Below are positions 1 to 10,211 of a DNA stretch of 64,000 bases, piece by piece. Position 1 is the stretch's first letter. Every line of letters begins with the position of its first letter. A program made the position numbers and the translations under genes. Under the pieces are notes generated by a model. The model was not told the origin of the DNA, did not search any database, and was given only the letters and a program-made list of their open reading frames with translations. Source of the stretch: Sphingomonadales bacterium UBA6157 (lineage in GTDB: Bacteria; Pseudomonadota; Alphaproteobacteria; Sphingomonadales; Sphingomonadaceae); NCBI GenBank assembly GCA_002423025.1, contig DIUN01000023.1:41787-105786 (forward strand), in the 5' to 3' direction.

Positions 1-856
1 GGTCACCAAGGCCCACGGCTTCGAACAGCTTGAGCAGCCGGGCCTGAGCCGCCGCCTCGTTCCAGCTGCGATCGGCCCTCACGATGGCCAGCAGCTCCTC
101 GGCCGCGGCATCGCGATCCCCGCGTGCCAGCAGCCCGCCGGCCAGCTCGAAGCGCAGGTCGTGCGAATCGGGGCTGGCGGCCAGCTGTGCCTGCAGCCCG
201 GCCAGATCGTCCACCGGCGCGGCCTCGCTGGCCAGCGCCACGGCGGCGCGGGCGCGGGCGACATCGGCATCCTTCGAATCGGCCGGCACGGAGGCGAGCG
301 CCGCAGCGGCGGCCTCCACCTTGCCTCCCGCAAGCAGCGCCAGCGCATATTTTGCCGCCAGCGGCTCGCGCTCGGGCAGTTCACGCACCAGCGCGCCCAG
401 CATTTCCGCGGCTTGTCCGTGCGCGCCTTCCGCCATCGCCTGTTCGGAGGCGTCCACCAGCGCGGCGATCTCGGCCTCGGCATCCGCTTCCCCCGGCGCC
501 GGGGGCGCGCCGGCGAGGAGCCGCTCGATGAACGCCTTCAGCTCGCGCTCGCCCAGCGCGCCCTGGAAGCCATCCACCGGTGCGCCGCCGAGAAAGGCAT
601 AGACAGTGGGGATGGACTGGATGCGGAACTGCTGGGCCAGCGTCTGGTTCTTGTCGACATCGATCTTCACCAGCTGCACGCGCGGCGCATTCTCGGCAAC
701 GACTCGCTCGAGCAGCGGCGTCAGTGTCTTGCACGGGCCGCACCACTCGGCCCAGAAGTCCACCAGCACGAGCGCGGACTTGGACGCCTCGATGACATCG
801 CGGCGGAAGGCTTCGATGCTGGCTTTTTCGGTTGCGGCAGTGGCGAGGCTGGCCAA
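1..856 (-). CDS. Thioredoxin-domain/TPR co-chaperone, YbbN type (partial, 3' end off window)
   Basis: The N-terminal ~110 residues are a thioredoxin fold with an intact WCGPCK active site (Cys39 and Cys42). The rest is Ala/Leu-rich and helical, typical of the TPR-like tail of YbbN/CnoX proteins, which act as cytoplasmic redox chaperones. The reading frame runs off the left edge; by family length only a short C-terminal piece should be missing. I chose a TTG start at 854-856 because AGGAG lies 7 bases upstream and the thioredoxin homology begins about 10 residues later; no ATG in this frame fits better. Function is inferred from the domain pair. YbbN proteins of gammaproteobacteria often lack the second Cys, whereas this one keeps both, so real oxidoreductase activity is plausible. 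Confidence 0.88.
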   Translation of the reverse strand, partial: MASLATAATEKASIEAFRRDVIEASKSALVLVDFWAEWCGPCKTLTPLLERVVAENAPRVQLVKIDVDKNQTLAQQFRIQSIPTVYAFLGGAPVDGFQGALGERELKAFIERLLAGAPPAPGEADAEAEIAALVDASEQAMAEGAHGQAAEMLGALVRELPEREPLAAKYALALLAGGKVEAAAAALASVPADSKDADVARARAAVALASEAAPVDDLAGLQAQLAASPDSHDLRFELAGGLLARGDRDAAAEELLAIVRADRSWNEAAAQARLLKLFEAVGLGD

Positions 857-1074
857 GGTCTTGCTCCTGATTTCGTCTTGCCCGGCATATGGGGCTGCGA
901 GGGCAGGTTTGCCAAGGGCAAGCGCCGGCCGGCGATGCCGCAGGGCGGGGGCCGGGCACCTGAAGATTGCAGCTTATGTCAGCCAATTGGCGGTTTTGGC
1001 TTGCAAGAGGCGCAATCCTCGTGTTAGCCGCGCCGCTCGCAACGAGATGAGCCGGTTGGCCAGTCTCTTGCCGA

Positions 1075-1149
1075 GCGGGCGTAGCTCAGGGGTAGAGCGC
1101 AACCTTGCCAAGGTTGAAGTCGAGGGTTCGAATCCCTTCGCCCGCTCCA
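1075..1149 (+). tRNA. tRNA-Gly (anticodon GCC)
   Basis: This 75-nt cloverleaf has a perfect 7-bp acceptor stem (GCGGGCG at 1075-1081 with CGCCCGC at 1139-1145). It has a D-arm starting GCTCAGGGG, an anticodon stem CAACC/GGTTG around loop TTGCCAA (anticodon GCC), and a T-arm with GGTTCGAATCC. The CCA end (1147-1149) is encoded. No direct repeat of its 3' end or integrase gene lies nearby, so it does not look like a used integration site. Confidence 0.98.
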
Positions 1150-1243
1150 TTTTCCAAATCGGAACATGGAGCCAATTGCAAAGCGCAGCGCCACTGGCCC
1201 TGTGCCCCCTGCCTTTTGGCACAAGCCATGCTATTGCCCCGCC

Positions 1244-2206
1244 ATGGGTGGACAGCATCATCACGGGCACGGGCATCACCATGGTCATGACCATGGCCAC
1301 TCCGGCGCCCACTCCCATGGCCACTCCCACGCGCCGGCGGATTTCGGCTTCGCCTTCCGCGTCGGCATCGTGCTCAATCTCTCCTATGTCATTGCCGAGG
1401 CCGGTTATGGCATCGCCACCGGCTCGATGGCGCTGCTGGCGGACGCCGGCCACAATCTCTCGGATGTGCTTGGCCTGGTCATGGCCTATGCCGCCGTGCG
1501 CCTCGCCGCCCGTGCGCCGAGCGCCCGCTATACCTATGGCCTGAAGCGCAGCACGATTCTTGCCGCGCTGGCCAATGCCGTGTTTCTCATCCTGGCGTGC
1601 GGCGCCATCGCCATGGCGGCGGCGGAGCGGCTCGTCGCGCCGCAGCCGGTGCCCGGCGGCACGATCATGGCCGTGGCGGCTGTCGGCATTCTCATCAACG
1701 GCTTCACGGCGCTGCTGTTTGCCCGTGGCCGCAAGGGGGATGTCAACATCCGCGGCGCTTGGCTGCACATGCTCGCCGATGCCGGCATTTCCGCCGCCGT
1801 TGTCGTCAGCGGCTTCCTCATCCTGAAAACCGGCGCCAGCTGGATCGACCCGCTGCTCAGCCTGCTGGTGGTTGCCGTCATCCTGCGCGGCACCTGGGGC
1901 CTGCTGCGCGAATCGCTGGCCATGGCGCTCGATGCCGTGCCGCCGGGCATCGATCCGGCGCTGGTCCAGGGCTTTCTCGCCGCCCAGCCCGGCGTGGCGG
2001 CCGTGCATGATCTGCATATCTGGCCGATGGGCACCACGGAGACAGCACTTACCGCGCACCTCGTCATGCCCGCCGGCCACCCGGGGGACGAGGCGCTGGC
2101 GGCGCTGGCGGCAGCGCTGGAGGCCCGCTTCGAGATCAGCCACAGCACCATCCAGGTCGAGACCGGCGCCACCGATTGCGTGCTGGCGCCGCTGGAGCGC
2201 GTCTGA
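1244..2206 (+). CDS. Cation diffusion facilitator (Zn/Co/Cd efflux), His-rich N-terminus
   Basis: This 320-residue inner-membrane metal/proton antiporter belongs to the CDF (ZitB/CzcD-like) family. Residues 5-29 are a His/Gly cluster, a typical metal-binding tail. The two transport-site HxxxD motifs are present: H70-D74 after the first membrane segments and H175-D179 later on. The C-terminal ~90 residues form the usual cytoplasmic domain. An upstream start at 1166 would add 26 residues and almost touch the tRNA, so I chose the ATG at 1244 that begins directly at the His-rich tail; no strong ribosome site precedes either. Zinc is the most likely substrate, but metal preference cannot be read from sequence. 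The gene stands alone after tRNA-Gly. Confidence 0.9.
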   Translation: MGGQHHHGHGHHHGHDHGHSGAHSHGHSHAPADFGFAFRVGIVLNLSYVIAEAGYGIATGSMALLADAGHNLSDVLGLVMAYAAVRLAARAPSARYTYGLKRSTILAALANAVFLILACGAIAMAAAERLVAPQPVPGGTIMAVAAVGILINGFTALLFARGRKGDVNIRGAWLHMLADAGISAAVVVSGFLILKTGASWIDPLLSLLVVAVILRGTWGLLRESLAMALDAVPPGIDPALVQGFLAAQPGVAAVHDLHIWPMGTTETALTAHLVMPAGHPGDEALAALAAALEARFEISHSTIQVETGATDCVLAPLERV

Positions 2207-2285
2207 TCGCGCCACATCGCTGCTGACAGGCGGGGCGGCAGGCGCTAACCACCACGCGACTCCGGCAAGCCCAAGGACCGATGCG

Positions 2286-3068
2286 ATGACCGATGCCACT
2301 TACGAGACCATCCTTGTCGAGCGCCATGATGCGGTGACTCTGGTGCGGCTCAACCGCCCGCAGGCGCTCAATGCGCTCAACTCGCAGATCCTGGCCGATC
2401 TCATCGCCGCCTTTGCCGCTTATGATGCCGATGCCAGCCAGCGCTGCCTGGTGCTCACCGGCAGTGAAAAGGCCTTTGCTGCTGGCGCGGACATCAAGGA
2501 AATGTCCAGCCAGTCCTTCGCGGACATGTATGGCAGCAACTTCTTCGGCGGCTATGATCGCGTCACCGCCACCCGCAAGCCGTTCATCGCCGCTGTTTCC
2601 GGCTTCGCCCTTGGCGGCGGCTGCGAGCTGGCGATGATGGCGGATTTCATCATCGCTTCTGACACGGCCAAGTTCGGCCAGCCCGAGATCAAGCTTGCCG
2701 TCACCCCCGGCATGGGCGGCTCGCAGCGGCTGGTCCGCGCCATCGGCAAGGCCAAGGCGATGGAAATGTGCCTCACCGGGCGGATGATGGACGCTGCCGA
2801 AGCCGAGCGCTCCGGGCTGGTGGCGCGCGTCGTGCCCGCTGCCGATCTGGTGGCCGAGGCGCTGAAGACCGCCGCTGCCATCGCCGGCATGGCGCCGCTC
2901 GCCGCCATCGCCGCCAAGGAGCAGATCGACGCGGCGTTCGAGATGACGCTTTCCTCCGGCATCCGCTTCGAGCGCCGGCTGTTCCATTCGCTGTTCGGTT
3001 CGGCTGACCAGAAGGAAGGCATGGCCGCCTTCATCGAGAAGCGCCCCGGCGTCTGGACCGGGCAGTAA
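2286..3068 (+). CDS. Enoyl-CoA hydratase (crotonase family)
   Basis: At 260 residues this is the standard length for a crotonase. It hydrates trans-2-enoyl-CoA to 3-hydroxyacyl-CoA in fatty-acid beta-oxidation or a related acyl-CoA pathway in the cytoplasm. The oxyanion-hole region ([11 protein letters not shown]) and both catalytic glutamates of true hydratases (Glu114 and Glu134, in [15 protein letters not shown]) are present, which favours a hydratase over an isomerase or decarboxylase. AAGGA 8 bases upstream supports the ATG. No other beta-oxidation genes are adjacent, so the pathway cannot be fixed from context. Confidence 0.92.
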   Translation: MTDATYETILVERHDAVTLVRLNRPQALNALNSQILADLIAAFAAYDADASQRCLVLTGSEKAFAAGADIKEMSSQSFADMYGSNFFGGYDRVTATRKPFIAAVSGFALGGGCELAMMADFIIASDTAKFGQPEIKLAVTPGMGGSQRLVRAIGKAKAMEMCLTGRMMDAAEAERSGLVARVVPAADLVAEALKTAAAIAGMAPLAAIAAKEQIDAAFEMTLSSGIRFERRLFHSLFGSADQKEGMAAFIEKRPGVWTGQ

Positions 3069-3074
3069 CCGCCC

Positions 3075-3105
3075 GGCGGCGGCAATGAGTCCCCCTGCCG
3101 CCGCC
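3075..3105. terminator. Hairpin after the enoyl-CoA hydratase gene
   Basis: A perfect 10-bp stem (GGCGGCGGCA, 3075-3084, with TGCCGCCGCC, 3096-3105) encloses an 11-base loop 6 bases past the stop codon. No T-run follows, so it may be a weak terminator or an mRNA end-stabilising hairpin before hisG. Confidence 0.35.
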
Positions 3106-3144
3106 TAGCCATGCAGGCTCCCCTGCGTTAAGGCCCGCAACGTC

Positions 3145-3807
3145 ATGATAAAGCCGCTCACCATCGCCTTGCCCAAGGGCCGCATCCTCAAGGAAGCGCT
3201 GCCCTTGCTGGCGCGCATCGGCATCGTGCCCGAGCCGGACTTCAGTGATGACAACAGCCGCAAGCTGATGTTCGCCACCAGCCGCGAGGATGTGCGTGTC
3301 ATCCGGGTGCGCAGCTTCGATGCCGCCACCTTTGTGGCCTTTGGCGCCGCCGAGATCGGCATTGCCGGCAATGATGTGCTGATGGAGTTCGATTTTTCTG
3401 AAATCTACGCGCCGATCGATCTCGGCATCGGCCATTGCCGCCTCTCCGTCGCCCAGCCGGCGAGCCTGGACGAGGATATCCGCACGCTCAGCCATGTGCG
3501 CGTCGCGACGAAATACCCGTCGCTCACCCGGCGGCATTTTGCAGCCTCCGGCATCCAGGCGGAAGTCATCAAGCTCAACGGCGCCATGGAACTGGCGCCG
3601 CTCACCGGGCTGGCCAGCCGCATTGTCGATCTGGTCAGCACCGGAAAGACGCTTGCCGAAAATGGCCTCGTCGAGACGCAGATCATCACCCAGATCAGCT
3701 CGCGGCTGATCGTCAACCGCGCTGCCTTCAAGACGCACCCTGCTGTGGTGCCGCTGGTGGAAGCGATTCGCGCTCTTGTGGAACAAGCCGATGCCGCTGC
3801 GGCTTGA
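3145..3807 (+). CDS. hisG: ATP phosphoribosyltransferase, short form
   Basis: HisG joins ATP and PRPP in the first step of histidine synthesis. The 220-residue protein starts with the family signature IALPKGRIL and carries the PRPP-binding segment around DLVSTGKTL. It lacks the ~80-residue C-terminal regulatory domain of long HisG proteins. Short HisG proteins are known to need HisZ, a HisRS-like regulatory subunit, for activity and feedback control; no hisZ is in this window, so it must lie elsewhere. hisD overlaps the end of hisG by 17 bases, indicating translational coupling. Confidence 0.96.
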   Translation: MIKPLTIALPKGRILKEALPLLARIGIVPEPDFSDDNSRKLMFATSREDVRVIRVRSFDAATFVAFGAAEIGIAGNDVLMEFDFSEIYAPIDLGIGHCRLSVAQPASLDEDIRTLSHVRVATKYPSLTRRHFAASGIQAEVIKLNGAMELAPLTGLASRIVDLVSTGKTLAENGLVETQIITQISSRLIVNRAAFKTHPAVVPLVEAIRALVEQADAAAA

Positions 3808-5080
3808 CGCAAGGGACCCCGGATTCTCCGCTGCCTTTGCCGCCCTGGTCGATGACCGGCGCGAGGGCAGCGCCGATGTGTCCGCCGATGTCGCCGGCAT
3901 CATCGCCGATGTTCGCAAGCGCGGCGATGTGGCGGTGGCCGAGCTCACCCGCAAGTTCGATCGGGTCGATCTCGATGCGCAGGGCTGGGAGATTCCGGCC
4001 GCCGAGCTTTATGCCGCGCTGGCCGGGCTGACTCCCGAGCTGCGCGCCGCGCTGGAGCTGGCCGCGACGCGCATCCGCGCTTTTCATGAGCGGCAGAAGC
4101 CGGTTGGCAATGATGCCGTGGATGCCGCCGGCGTGCGCACCGGCGTGCGCTGGAGCGCGGTGGAAGCCGCCGGCCTCTATGTGCCGGGTGGCCGCGCCGC
4201 CTATCCCTCCTCGGTGCTGATGAACGCCATTCCGGCCATGGTCGCCGGCGTCGATACGCTGGTGATGGTCACGCCGACTCCGGGCGGCGAGGCCAACCCG
4301 CTGGTGCTGGCGGCGGCACGGCTGGCCGGCGTCTCCCGCGTCTTCCGCATCGGCGGCGCGCAGGCAGTGGCGGCGCTGGCGCTCGGCACGTCGCGGATTC
4401 CGCGGGTCGATGTCATCACCGGGCCGGGCAACGCCTGGGTGGCGGAGGCCAAGCGCCAGCTCTACGGCATCGTCGGCATCGACATGATCGCCGGGCCGTC
4501 CGAAGTCGTCATCGTCTCGGATGGCGGCTCGAACCCGGAGTGGATCGCCGCGGACCTGCTGGCGCAGGCCGAGCATGACCCGGTGGCGCAATCCATTCTC
4601 ATCACGACCAGCGCGGCCGAGGCCGATGCCGTGGCCGCCGCCGTGGAGCGCCAGCTGCTGACACTCAGCACCGCTGCCGTGGCTCGCCAGAGCTGGCGGG
4701 ATTTTGGCGCGATCATCCTCATTCCCGATCTGGAGGCCGCGCTGCCGCTGCTCGATGCGCTGGCGCCCGAGCATGCCGAACTGATGATTGCCGACCCTGA
4801 TGCGCTGTTCGCCCGCATGCGCCACGCCGGCTCGGTGTTCCTGGGCCGGCACACGCCGGAGGCCGCGGGAGATTATCTTGCCGGGCCGAACCATGTGCTG
4901 CCCACCGGCCGCCGGGCGCGCTTCGCCTCCGGGCTTTCGGTGGTGGACTTCATGAAGCGCACCACCTTTCTGGATTGCGGGCCCGCCGGGCTTGCCGCCA
5001 TCGGCCCCGCCGGAGCGGCGATGGCGGATGTGGAAGGCCTTGCCGCCCATGCGGCATCGATCAGACTGAGATTGGAATAA
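3791..5080 (+). CDS. hisD: Histidinol dehydrogenase
   Basis: HisD carries out the last two oxidations of histidine synthesis (L-histidinol to L-histidine, NAD-dependent, zinc enzyme). The 429-residue protein matches family length. It contains the conserved [17 protein letters not shown] segment, the [13 protein letters not shown] nucleotide-binding segment, [10 protein letters not shown], and the EHAEL and GPNHVLPT motifs near the metal and substrate site. The ATG at 3791 lies inside hisG; a further upstream start at 3776 would add five residues and is less likely. hisG and hisD form one transcription unit, probably with the small membrane protein that follows 4-19 bases later. Confidence 0.96.
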   Translation: MPLRLDARDPGFSAAFAALVDDRREGSADVSADVAGIIADVRKRGDVAVAELTRKFDRVDLDAQGWEIPAAELYAALAGLTPELRAALELAATRIRAFHERQKPVGNDAVDAAGVRTGVRWSAVEAAGLYVPGGRAAYPSSVLMNAIPAMVAGVDTLVMVTPTPGGEANPLVLAAARLAGVSRVFRIGGAQAVAALALGTSRIPRVDVITGPGNAWVAEAKRQLYGIVGIDMIAGPSEVVIVSDGGSNPEWIAADLLAQAEHDPVAQSILITTSAAEADAVAAAVERQLLTLSTAAVARQSWRDFGAIILIPDLEAALPLLDALAPEHAELMIADPDALFARMRHAGSVFLGRHTPEAAGDYLAGPNHVLPTGRRARFASGLSVVDFMKRTTFLDCGPAGLAAIGPAGAAMADVEGLAAHAASIRLRLE

Positions 5081-5084
5081 GTTC

Positions 5085-5549
5085 GTGAAGGCCCAGACCA
5101 TGAAGCGCGTGCGCCAGTTCCACCTGTATTTCGGCGTGTTCTTTGCCCCGGCGATCATCTTTCTGGCGCTGAGCGGCGCATTGCAGACCTTCCGCCTGCA
5201 GCAGGCCAGTGGCTGGGACGGTGCGCCGCCACCGGCGTGGATGGCCTGGATGGGCTCGGTGCATATCGATCAGGCGGTGCCTGCCGCCGAGGCGCACCAG
5301 CCAGAGGCGAAACCCGCTGGTCCGCCGGCGCCCAAGAGCGAAGCCGATGTGAAGAAGGCCGAAGCGAAGGCCGCCCGCGCCAAGGCGGCGCTGCCGGTGA
5401 AGATCTTCACCCTCTCCGTCGGAATCGCGCTGATCCTGTCAACGTTGCTCGGCCTCGCCATCGCGCTCAACAGCCGCGCCACGCGCCGCACCGCGCTCAT
5501 CATGCTCGTTGCCGGCTCGGCGATCCCGCTGGCGCTGCTGCTGGCGTAA
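5085..5549 (+). CDS. Small PepSY-type membrane protein
   Basis: This 149-154 residue protein has two predicted membrane helices: one near the N-terminus (YFGVFFAPAIIFLALSGAL) and a pair of hydrophobic stretches in the last 55 residues. Between them lies a polar Lys/Ala/Glu/Pro-rich linker. The first helix with its preceding RQFHLYFG resembles the membrane segment of PepSY-associated proteins. Translation may begin at GTG 5085 or ATG 5100. It follows hisD by only a few bases, but nothing links it to histidine synthesis. Function unknown. Confidence 0.75.
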   Translation: MKAQTMKRVRQFHLYFGVFFAPAIIFLALSGALQTFRLQQASGWDGAPPPAWMAWMGSVHIDQAVPAAEAHQPEAKPAGPPAPKSEADVKKAEAKAARAKAALPVKIFTLSVGIALILSTLLGLAIALNSRATRRTALIMLVAGSAIPLALLLA

Positions 5550-5551
5550 GT

Positions 5552-5590
5552 TTCGGGCGGGGGAGCGGCCCGGTGCCTGCTCCCCCGAAC
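5552..5590. terminator. Bidirectional hairpin between convergent genes
   Basis: GGGGGAGC (5559-5566) pairs with GCTCCCCC (5579-5586), with further TTCG/CGAA pairing outside. It sits exactly between the convergent PepSY-type gene and the serine hydrolase gene, as expected for a shared terminator. There is no clear T-run. Confidence 0.5.
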
Positions 5591-5601
5591 GGCACTAAGC
5601 C

Positions 5602-6723
5602 TCAGGCGGCGTAAACGCTGCGCTCGAACGCCGCCAGCACCGCCATCGCCCCCGGATCACCGAACGGCAGATGCTGCATCAGCAGCACGGCTGCGACATC
5701 CCGGGCCGGATCCACCCAGAAATAGGTGTTGGCGATGCCGGCCCAGCCTAGGCTGCCGGCGCTGCGGCCATTGGGGCCGGTTTCCGGATTGATGAGGAAG
5801 CCAAGGCCCCAGCCCGGCGTCATGTCGGGGAACCAGTCGATCGCCAGGGACAGCGCCGGCATGGCGGTGTCCATCTGCCCGGCGCGCAGCTGGCCGATCT
5901 GGTTGCGGCTCATCTCGGCAACGGTTTCGGGCGCAAGGACAGTGGCGCCATCGAGGCTGCCGCCATTCAGCAGCATGCGCAGGAAGCGCAGATAGTCCGC
6001 GGCTGTGCCGGAGAGCCCGGCGCCGCCGGCGAGGAACTCGGCATCCTTGCCGCCGCCAACGCTGATCGGGAATGGTACCAGCGTGCCATCCGGCCCACGC
6101 GCGTGCATCGGCGCCAGCCGCGCCTTGACGGCCTCATCGAGCGGAAAGCCGGTGTCCGTCATGCCCAGCGGCGTGAAGATGTTCTCGGCCAGGAAGGCAT
6201 CGAGCCGCTGGCCGCTGGCGGCCTCCACGGCCAGCCCGACCCAATCGGTGCTGATGCCATAGTTCCAGTTCTCGCCCGGCTCGAACAGCAGCAGCGCATC
6301 GAGCGAGGCGAGCGTGCCGGGCGCCGGCGGGCCAGCCGGGCCATGGGCGCGCAGCAGCTCGGGATTGGCGAAATCATAGCCAAAGCCCGATGTGTGGGTG
6401 AGCAGCTGGCGCAGCGTGATCGGCTTGGTGGCCGGACGCAGGATCGGTGCGCCGGCATCATTAAAGCCGGTGATGACCTGCCGGTTGCCGAGCTGCGGCA
6501 GCAGGCCCGCCAGCGGCGCATTGAGAGTCAGCAGCCCGCGCTCCACCAGTTGCATGGCGGCAACAGACACCACGGCCTTGGTCATCGAGGCGAGCTGGAA
6601 GATCGTGTCGGCAGCAGCGGTGCCATAGGCCTCGCTGCGCCGCACGCCCTTGCTGTCCCCCACCATGGCGACGGCGCCCGGGATGCCGCTGGCGGCCAAT
6701 GCGGCGTTGATTGCGTCTGTCAT
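5602..6723 (-). CDS. Serine hydrolase, beta-lactamase class C-like
   Basis: The 373-residue protein belongs to the class C beta-lactamase/esterase EstB/penicillin-binding-protein-like group. It shows the nucleophile motif SMTK (SxxK), an HTSGFGYDF segment and WNYG in place of the YxN motif. There is no clear signal peptide from the chosen start, which argues for an intracellular esterase rather than a secreted lactamase. I used the ATG at 6723, preceded by a GAGGG-type ribosome site, rather than an extension to 6849 that would add 42 low-complexity residues. Substrate unknown; antibiotic resistance should not be assumed. It follows purH on the same strand. Confidence 0.85.
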   Translation of the reverse strand: MTDAINAALAASGIPGAVAMVGDSKGVRRSEAYGTAAADTIFQLASMTKAVVSVAAMQLVERGLLTLNAPLAGLLPQLGNRQVITGFNDAGAPILRPATKPITLRQLLTHTSGFGYDFANPELLRAHGPAGPPAPGTLASLDALLLFEPGENWNYGISTDWVGLAVEAASGQRLDAFLAENIFTPLGMTDTGFPLDEAVKARLAPMHARGPDGTLVPFPISVGGGKDAEFLAGGAGLSGTAADYLRFLRMLLNGGSLDGATVLAPETVAEMSRNQIGQLRAGQMDTAMPALSLAIDWFPDMTPGWGLGFLINPETGPNGRSAGSLGWAGIANTYFWVDPARDVAAVLLMQHLPFGDPGAMAVLAAFERSVYAA

Positions 6724-6784
6724 TCTGCCCTCGCTGGACGCTGGAAGCGCCAAATAAGCCCGATGCTGGAAGCGCCGAATACGC

Positions 6785-8374
6785 TCAGTGCTTGAAGTGT
6801 CGCATGCCGGTGTAAACCATCGCCAGCCCGCGCTCGTCGGCGGCGGCAATCACCTCGGCATCGCGGATCGAGCCGCCCGGCTGGATGATGGCGGTGGCGC
6901 CGGCTTCCGCCGCGGCGATCAAGCCATCGGCGAAGGGGAAGAAGGCATCGGAGGCCACGGCACTGCCGGAGGTGCGCGGCTGCGCCCAGCCGGCCGCCTC
7001 GGCAGCGTCGCGCGCCTTCACCGCCGCGATGCGGGTGGAATCAAGCCGGCTCATCTGGCCGGCGCCGATGCCGGCCGTGCTGCCGCCCTTGGCATAGACA
7101 ATGGCGTTGGACTTGACGTGCCGTGCCACCGTCCAGGCGAACAGCATGTCGGCCCACTCGGCGTCCGTCGGTTCGCGCTTGGTCACCACCTTGCACTCGG
7201 CACGGCTGACAGCGCCATTGTCCCGGGATTGCACCAGCATGCCGCCGCCGATCTGGCGCAGCGCCAGCCCGGCGCGGCGCGGATCGGGCAGGGCGCCGGT
7301 GAGCAGAAGCCGCAGGTTCTTCTTGCCGGCAAACACCGCCAGCGCATCGGCATCGGCGCCCGGCGCGATCACGACTTCGGTGAAGATGCCGGCAATGGCC
7401 TCCGCTGTCGGGCCATCGAGCGGCTGGTTGACCGCGATGATGCCGCCAAACGCCGAGACCGGATCACAATCGAAGGCGGCCTTGTAGGCCTGTGCCAGCG
7501 AGCTGCCGGTGGCGACGCCGCAGGGGTTGGCGTGCTTGATGATGGCGCAGGCCGGGCCGGCATCGCGGAACTCGGCGATCAGCTCCAGCGCGCCATCGGC
7601 GTCATTGAGGTTGTTGTAGCTCAGCTCCTTGCCCTGCACCTGGCGGGCCGCGGCAACGCCGGACGCGCCGGACTGCGGCAGGTAGAGCGCTGCCTGCTGG
7701 TGCGGGTTCTCGCCATAGCGCAGCGTCTCGGCGCGGGTGAGCGCCAGCGCCAGCACGGGCGGGAACTGCTCGGCTTGGTCGGTGATGCCGAACCAGCTGG
7801 CCACGGCCGCGTCATAAGCTGCGGTATGGGCAAAGGCCGCGGCCGCGAGGCGCTTGCGCAGCGCCAGCGTCGTGCCGCCGCCATTGGCATCGAGCGCGGC
7901 GATGAAGTTCTCATACTGGCCAGGGTCGGTCAGGATCGCCACGTCGCCATGGTTCTTGGCGGACGAGCGCACCATCGCCGGGCCGCCGATATCGATATTC
8001 TCGATGATCTCGTCGCGCGCCGCGCCCTTCGCCACGGTAGCGGCGAACGGGTAGAGGTTGATCACCGCGAGATCGATGGGGAGGATGCCGTTGGCGTCCA
8101 TCGCCGCGACATGCTCGGCATTGTCGCGCAGCGCCAGCAGGCCGCCGTGGACGCGCGGGTGCAGCGTCTTGACCCGGCCGTCCATCATCTCGGGGCTGCC
8201 GGTCAGCTCCGCCACGTCCTGCACCGCATGGCCCCAGCCGCGCAGCGCCGCCGCCGTGCCGCCGGTGGAAACCAGCGCCACGCCATGCCGCACCAGCGCT
8301 GCCGCCAGCGCCTCCAGCCCGGCCTTGTCACTCACCGAGAGCAGCGCCCGGCGCACCTTCACCACATTGTCCAT
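6785..8374 (-). CDS. purH: Bifunctional AICAR formyltransferase/IMP cyclohydrolase
   Basis: PurH performs the last two steps of IMP synthesis: formylation of AICAR and ring closure. The 529-residue protein has the N-terminal cyclohydrolase domain ([10 protein letters not shown] at ~12-21, [10 protein letters not shown]) and the C-terminal formyltransferase domain ([27 protein letters not shown]). It ends with the typical [11 protein letters not shown]. Length and both active domains are complete. It lies 26 bases after the heparinase-like gene; purH following heparinase and rpe is a recurring order in Sphingomonadales. Confidence 0.97.
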   Translation of the reverse strand: MDNVVKVRRALLSVSDKAGLEALAAALVRHGVALVSTGGTAAALRGWGHAVQDVAELTGSPEMMDGRVKTLHPRVHGGLLALRDNAEHVAAMDANGILPIDLAVINLYPFAATVAKGAARDEIIENIDIGGPAMVRSSAKNHGDVAILTDPGQYENFIAALDANGGGTTLALRKRLAAAAFAHTAAYDAAVASWFGITDQAEQFPPVLALALTRAETLRYGENPHQQAALYLPQSGASGVAAARQVQGKELSYNNLNDADGALELIAEFRDAGPACAIIKHANPCGVATGSSLAQAYKAAFDCDPVSAFGGIIAVNQPLDGPTAEAIAGIFTEVVIAPGADADALAVFAGKKNLRLLLTGALPDPRRAGLALRQIGGGMLVQSRDNGAVSRAECKVVTKREPTDAEWADMLFAWTVARHVKSNAIVYAKGGSTAGIGAGQMSRLDSTRIAAVKARDAAEAAGWAQPRTSGSAVASDAFFPFADGLIAAAEAGATAIIQPGGSIRDAEVIAAADERGLAMVYTGMRHFKH

Positions 8375-8400
8375 TGTCAGTCCCTGAGTTGTTGTCCGGC

Positions 8401-10209
8401 TCAGCGGCCGGCGCGCTTGAAGCTCCAGCCGATGCTTGCCACGGCCTTTTCGGTTCGTCCGGATACCACCAGCTGCTGGGTCTTGTGCAGCGTGCCGGCC
8501 GGATCAATCCACAGCGACGGCTCGATGCTCACCGTGCCACCGCGCGCCTTCATCGCCCACAGCCGCCCGCCCGGCAGCTTGAGCAGCGCCCCGGCGCTAT
8601 CGGCGGTGGGCGTTGCCGCCACGCCCGGCCCGAGATGGAAGCGAATGTCGAAATCCCGCTCCGGCCGGCGCCGCAGCCGCCCGGCGGGCGCCGCCTCGAT
8701 GGCATCCTCGCCGCGCAGGTCCTGCCCATCGACGGAGAGGAACAGCCGCCGCTTGACCAGCATGCCGAAGCGCTTGGCATAGCCATCATGCCCGGCCTCC
8801 AGCCAGTGCCCGGCCTCGCTGCTGCGCAGCTGCACGGTCGCCTCCTCCACGCCCAGCCCCAGCCCGCCATCCTCGCGGATGCGCGTGCTGTTGGTATCGG
8901 CGATGGTGAGGGTGGAGTGCGCCGCCGTGGTGCGCAGCCCGGCGGCCAGCGGCCCGGGCAGCGGGCTGGCCAGCCCGCGCTCGCCGCCGCAATTGGTGAT
9001 GAGGCGATCCTTGCCGTCGCTCATCTCGAAGGCCAGCGTGCCGGCATGGCCGCTCAGCGCCAGGCGTGCCGGCGGCGGCGGCCCGGCATCCACCACCACC
9101 ACGGTCTTGCCCGCCACCAGCCGGTAATAGCCGCTCCACCGCCCGCTGCGGCTGAGCGCCGTGCCGGTGGCGGCACGCTTTGCGAGTGCCTCCAGCGGTG
9201 CCGTGCCAATCGCCGCGCCCCCATGCCAGGCGCCGATGATGTCATCCCCCAGCATCAGCCCGCGCAGGCTCGGCACCAGCCGCCCGAGCGAATCCGCGAA
9301 CACCAGCGGCTCGCGCATGCCCAGCGCCGGCCCGGCGCTACCGGCGAGCAGCAGCAGCTCGGCCAGCGCCAGCGCATCCACCGGTGCGCGGGTGATCATG
9401 CCGCCATCCGGCAGCACCAGTGCCGGCAGCAGCTTCTCCAGCCCGGCCAGCGCCGCCCCGGCGCGCACCTCGCCCCCCGGAATCAGCATGCCGGCGGCAT
9501 AAAGCCCGGCCAGCGCCTCGGCCCGCGCCAGGCTGTCCGGCAGGCGGAAGGCGGCGCGATCGAGATGCCGCGCCCAGGTGGCGATGCCGCCGAGCAGCCG
9601 GGCGCGATATTGCTGGTTGGTGGAGGAGAGGATCAGCGGCGCATGGGCCAGTGCCATCAGCAGCCGCCGCCCGCTCACATCCGCACGCCAGGCCCCGGCC
9701 TCGAAGCTCTGGAACTGGTCGAGCCAGCGCGCCACCAGCGCCTCGGCGGCCAGGCAGCGGCTCTTCTCGTCGGCCGGGCTCACCTCAAGGTCGCGCAGCC
9801 AGCTCCAGCCATGCGCCCAGTCCCGCCAGGCAAGCGGGTGTGAAGGCGCGGCAAAATCAATGTCCCGCACCATCGCGGTGTGCCCGGCATGGATCAGCCG
9901 GCCGGCGAGGATGCGCTCGCCCAGCCCGGCCTCGCCCGGCGCCGGATCGTCGAGCACGCCGAGCAGCTTCAGCGGGTGCCGGCCGCGCAGCCGCAGCTTG
10001 TGCAGCGGCGTCTGGTAGAGCGAGGTCGTCATCCGCGCCGCGAGGCGCTCCGAGAGCGAGAGGCCCTTGTCCCCGCCAACGCGCAGCAGCTTCTGCTCGC
10101 TTTCCTCGGCGGCGGCGATCGGCTTGGCGGTCTTGGTGACCCGAGCCGGCGGTGCGGGCAGGGCTGCGCCTTCGCCCTCCGTGTCGTCGGTCCCAGGCGG
10201 GAGCGCCAT
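8401..10209 (-). CDS. Heparinase II/III-family protein
   Basis: This 602-residue protein contains the heparinase II/III-like module: an alpha-barrel N-terminal half followed by a beta-rich C-terminal part (around [23 protein letters not shown]). The family comprises polysaccharide lyases acting on uronic-acid polymers. However, in this conserved purH-rpe setting the substrate is not established, and a cell-envelope polysaccharide is only a guess. The N-terminal ~55 residues are Ala/Pro/Glu-rich; homology starts around [23 protein letters not shown], so an internal ATG at 10032 is an alternative start. No signal peptide is visible. It starts 2 bases after the rpe stop, so the two are one operon. 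Confidence 0.85.
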   Translation of the reverse strand: MALPPGTDDTEGEGAALPAPPARVTKTAKPIAAAEESEQKLLRVGGDKGLSLSERLAARMTTSLYQTPLHKLRLRGRHPLKLLGVLDDPAPGEAGLGERILAGRLIHAGHTAMVRDIDFAAPSHPLAWRDWAHGWSWLRDLEVSPADEKSRCLAAEALVARWLDQFQSFEAGAWRADVSGRRLLMALAHAPLILSSTNQQYRARLLGGIATWARHLDRAAFRLPDSLARAEALAGLYAAGMLIPGGEVRAGAALAGLEKLLPALVLPDGGMITRAPVDALALAELLLLAGSAGPALGMREPLVFADSLGRLVPSLRGLMLGDDIIGAWHGGAAIGTAPLEALAKRAATGTALSRSGRWSGYYRLVAGKTVVVVDAGPPPPARLALSGHAGTLAFEMSDGKDRLITNCGGERGLASPLPGPLAAGLRTTAAHSTLTIADTNSTRIREDGGLGLGVEEATVQLRSSEAGHWLEAGHDGYAKRFGMLVKRRLFLSVDGQDLRGEDAIEAAPAGRLRRRPERDFDIRFHLGPGVAATPTADSAGALLKLPGGRLWAMKARGGTVSIEPSLWIDPAGTLHKTQQLVVSGRTEKAVASIGWSFKRAGR

Positions 10210-10211
10210 GC

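Noticed and set aside
1075..1300. tRNA-Gly as an integration site for a mobile element
   Set aside because: No repeated tRNA 3' end, integrase or foreign gene follows; the adjacent CDF gene is ordinary in composition.
5602..6723. Antibiotic-resistance beta-lactamase
   Set aside because: The SxxK family is mostly esterases and peptidases; the YxN motif is atypical and no signal peptide is evident, so resistance is not supported.
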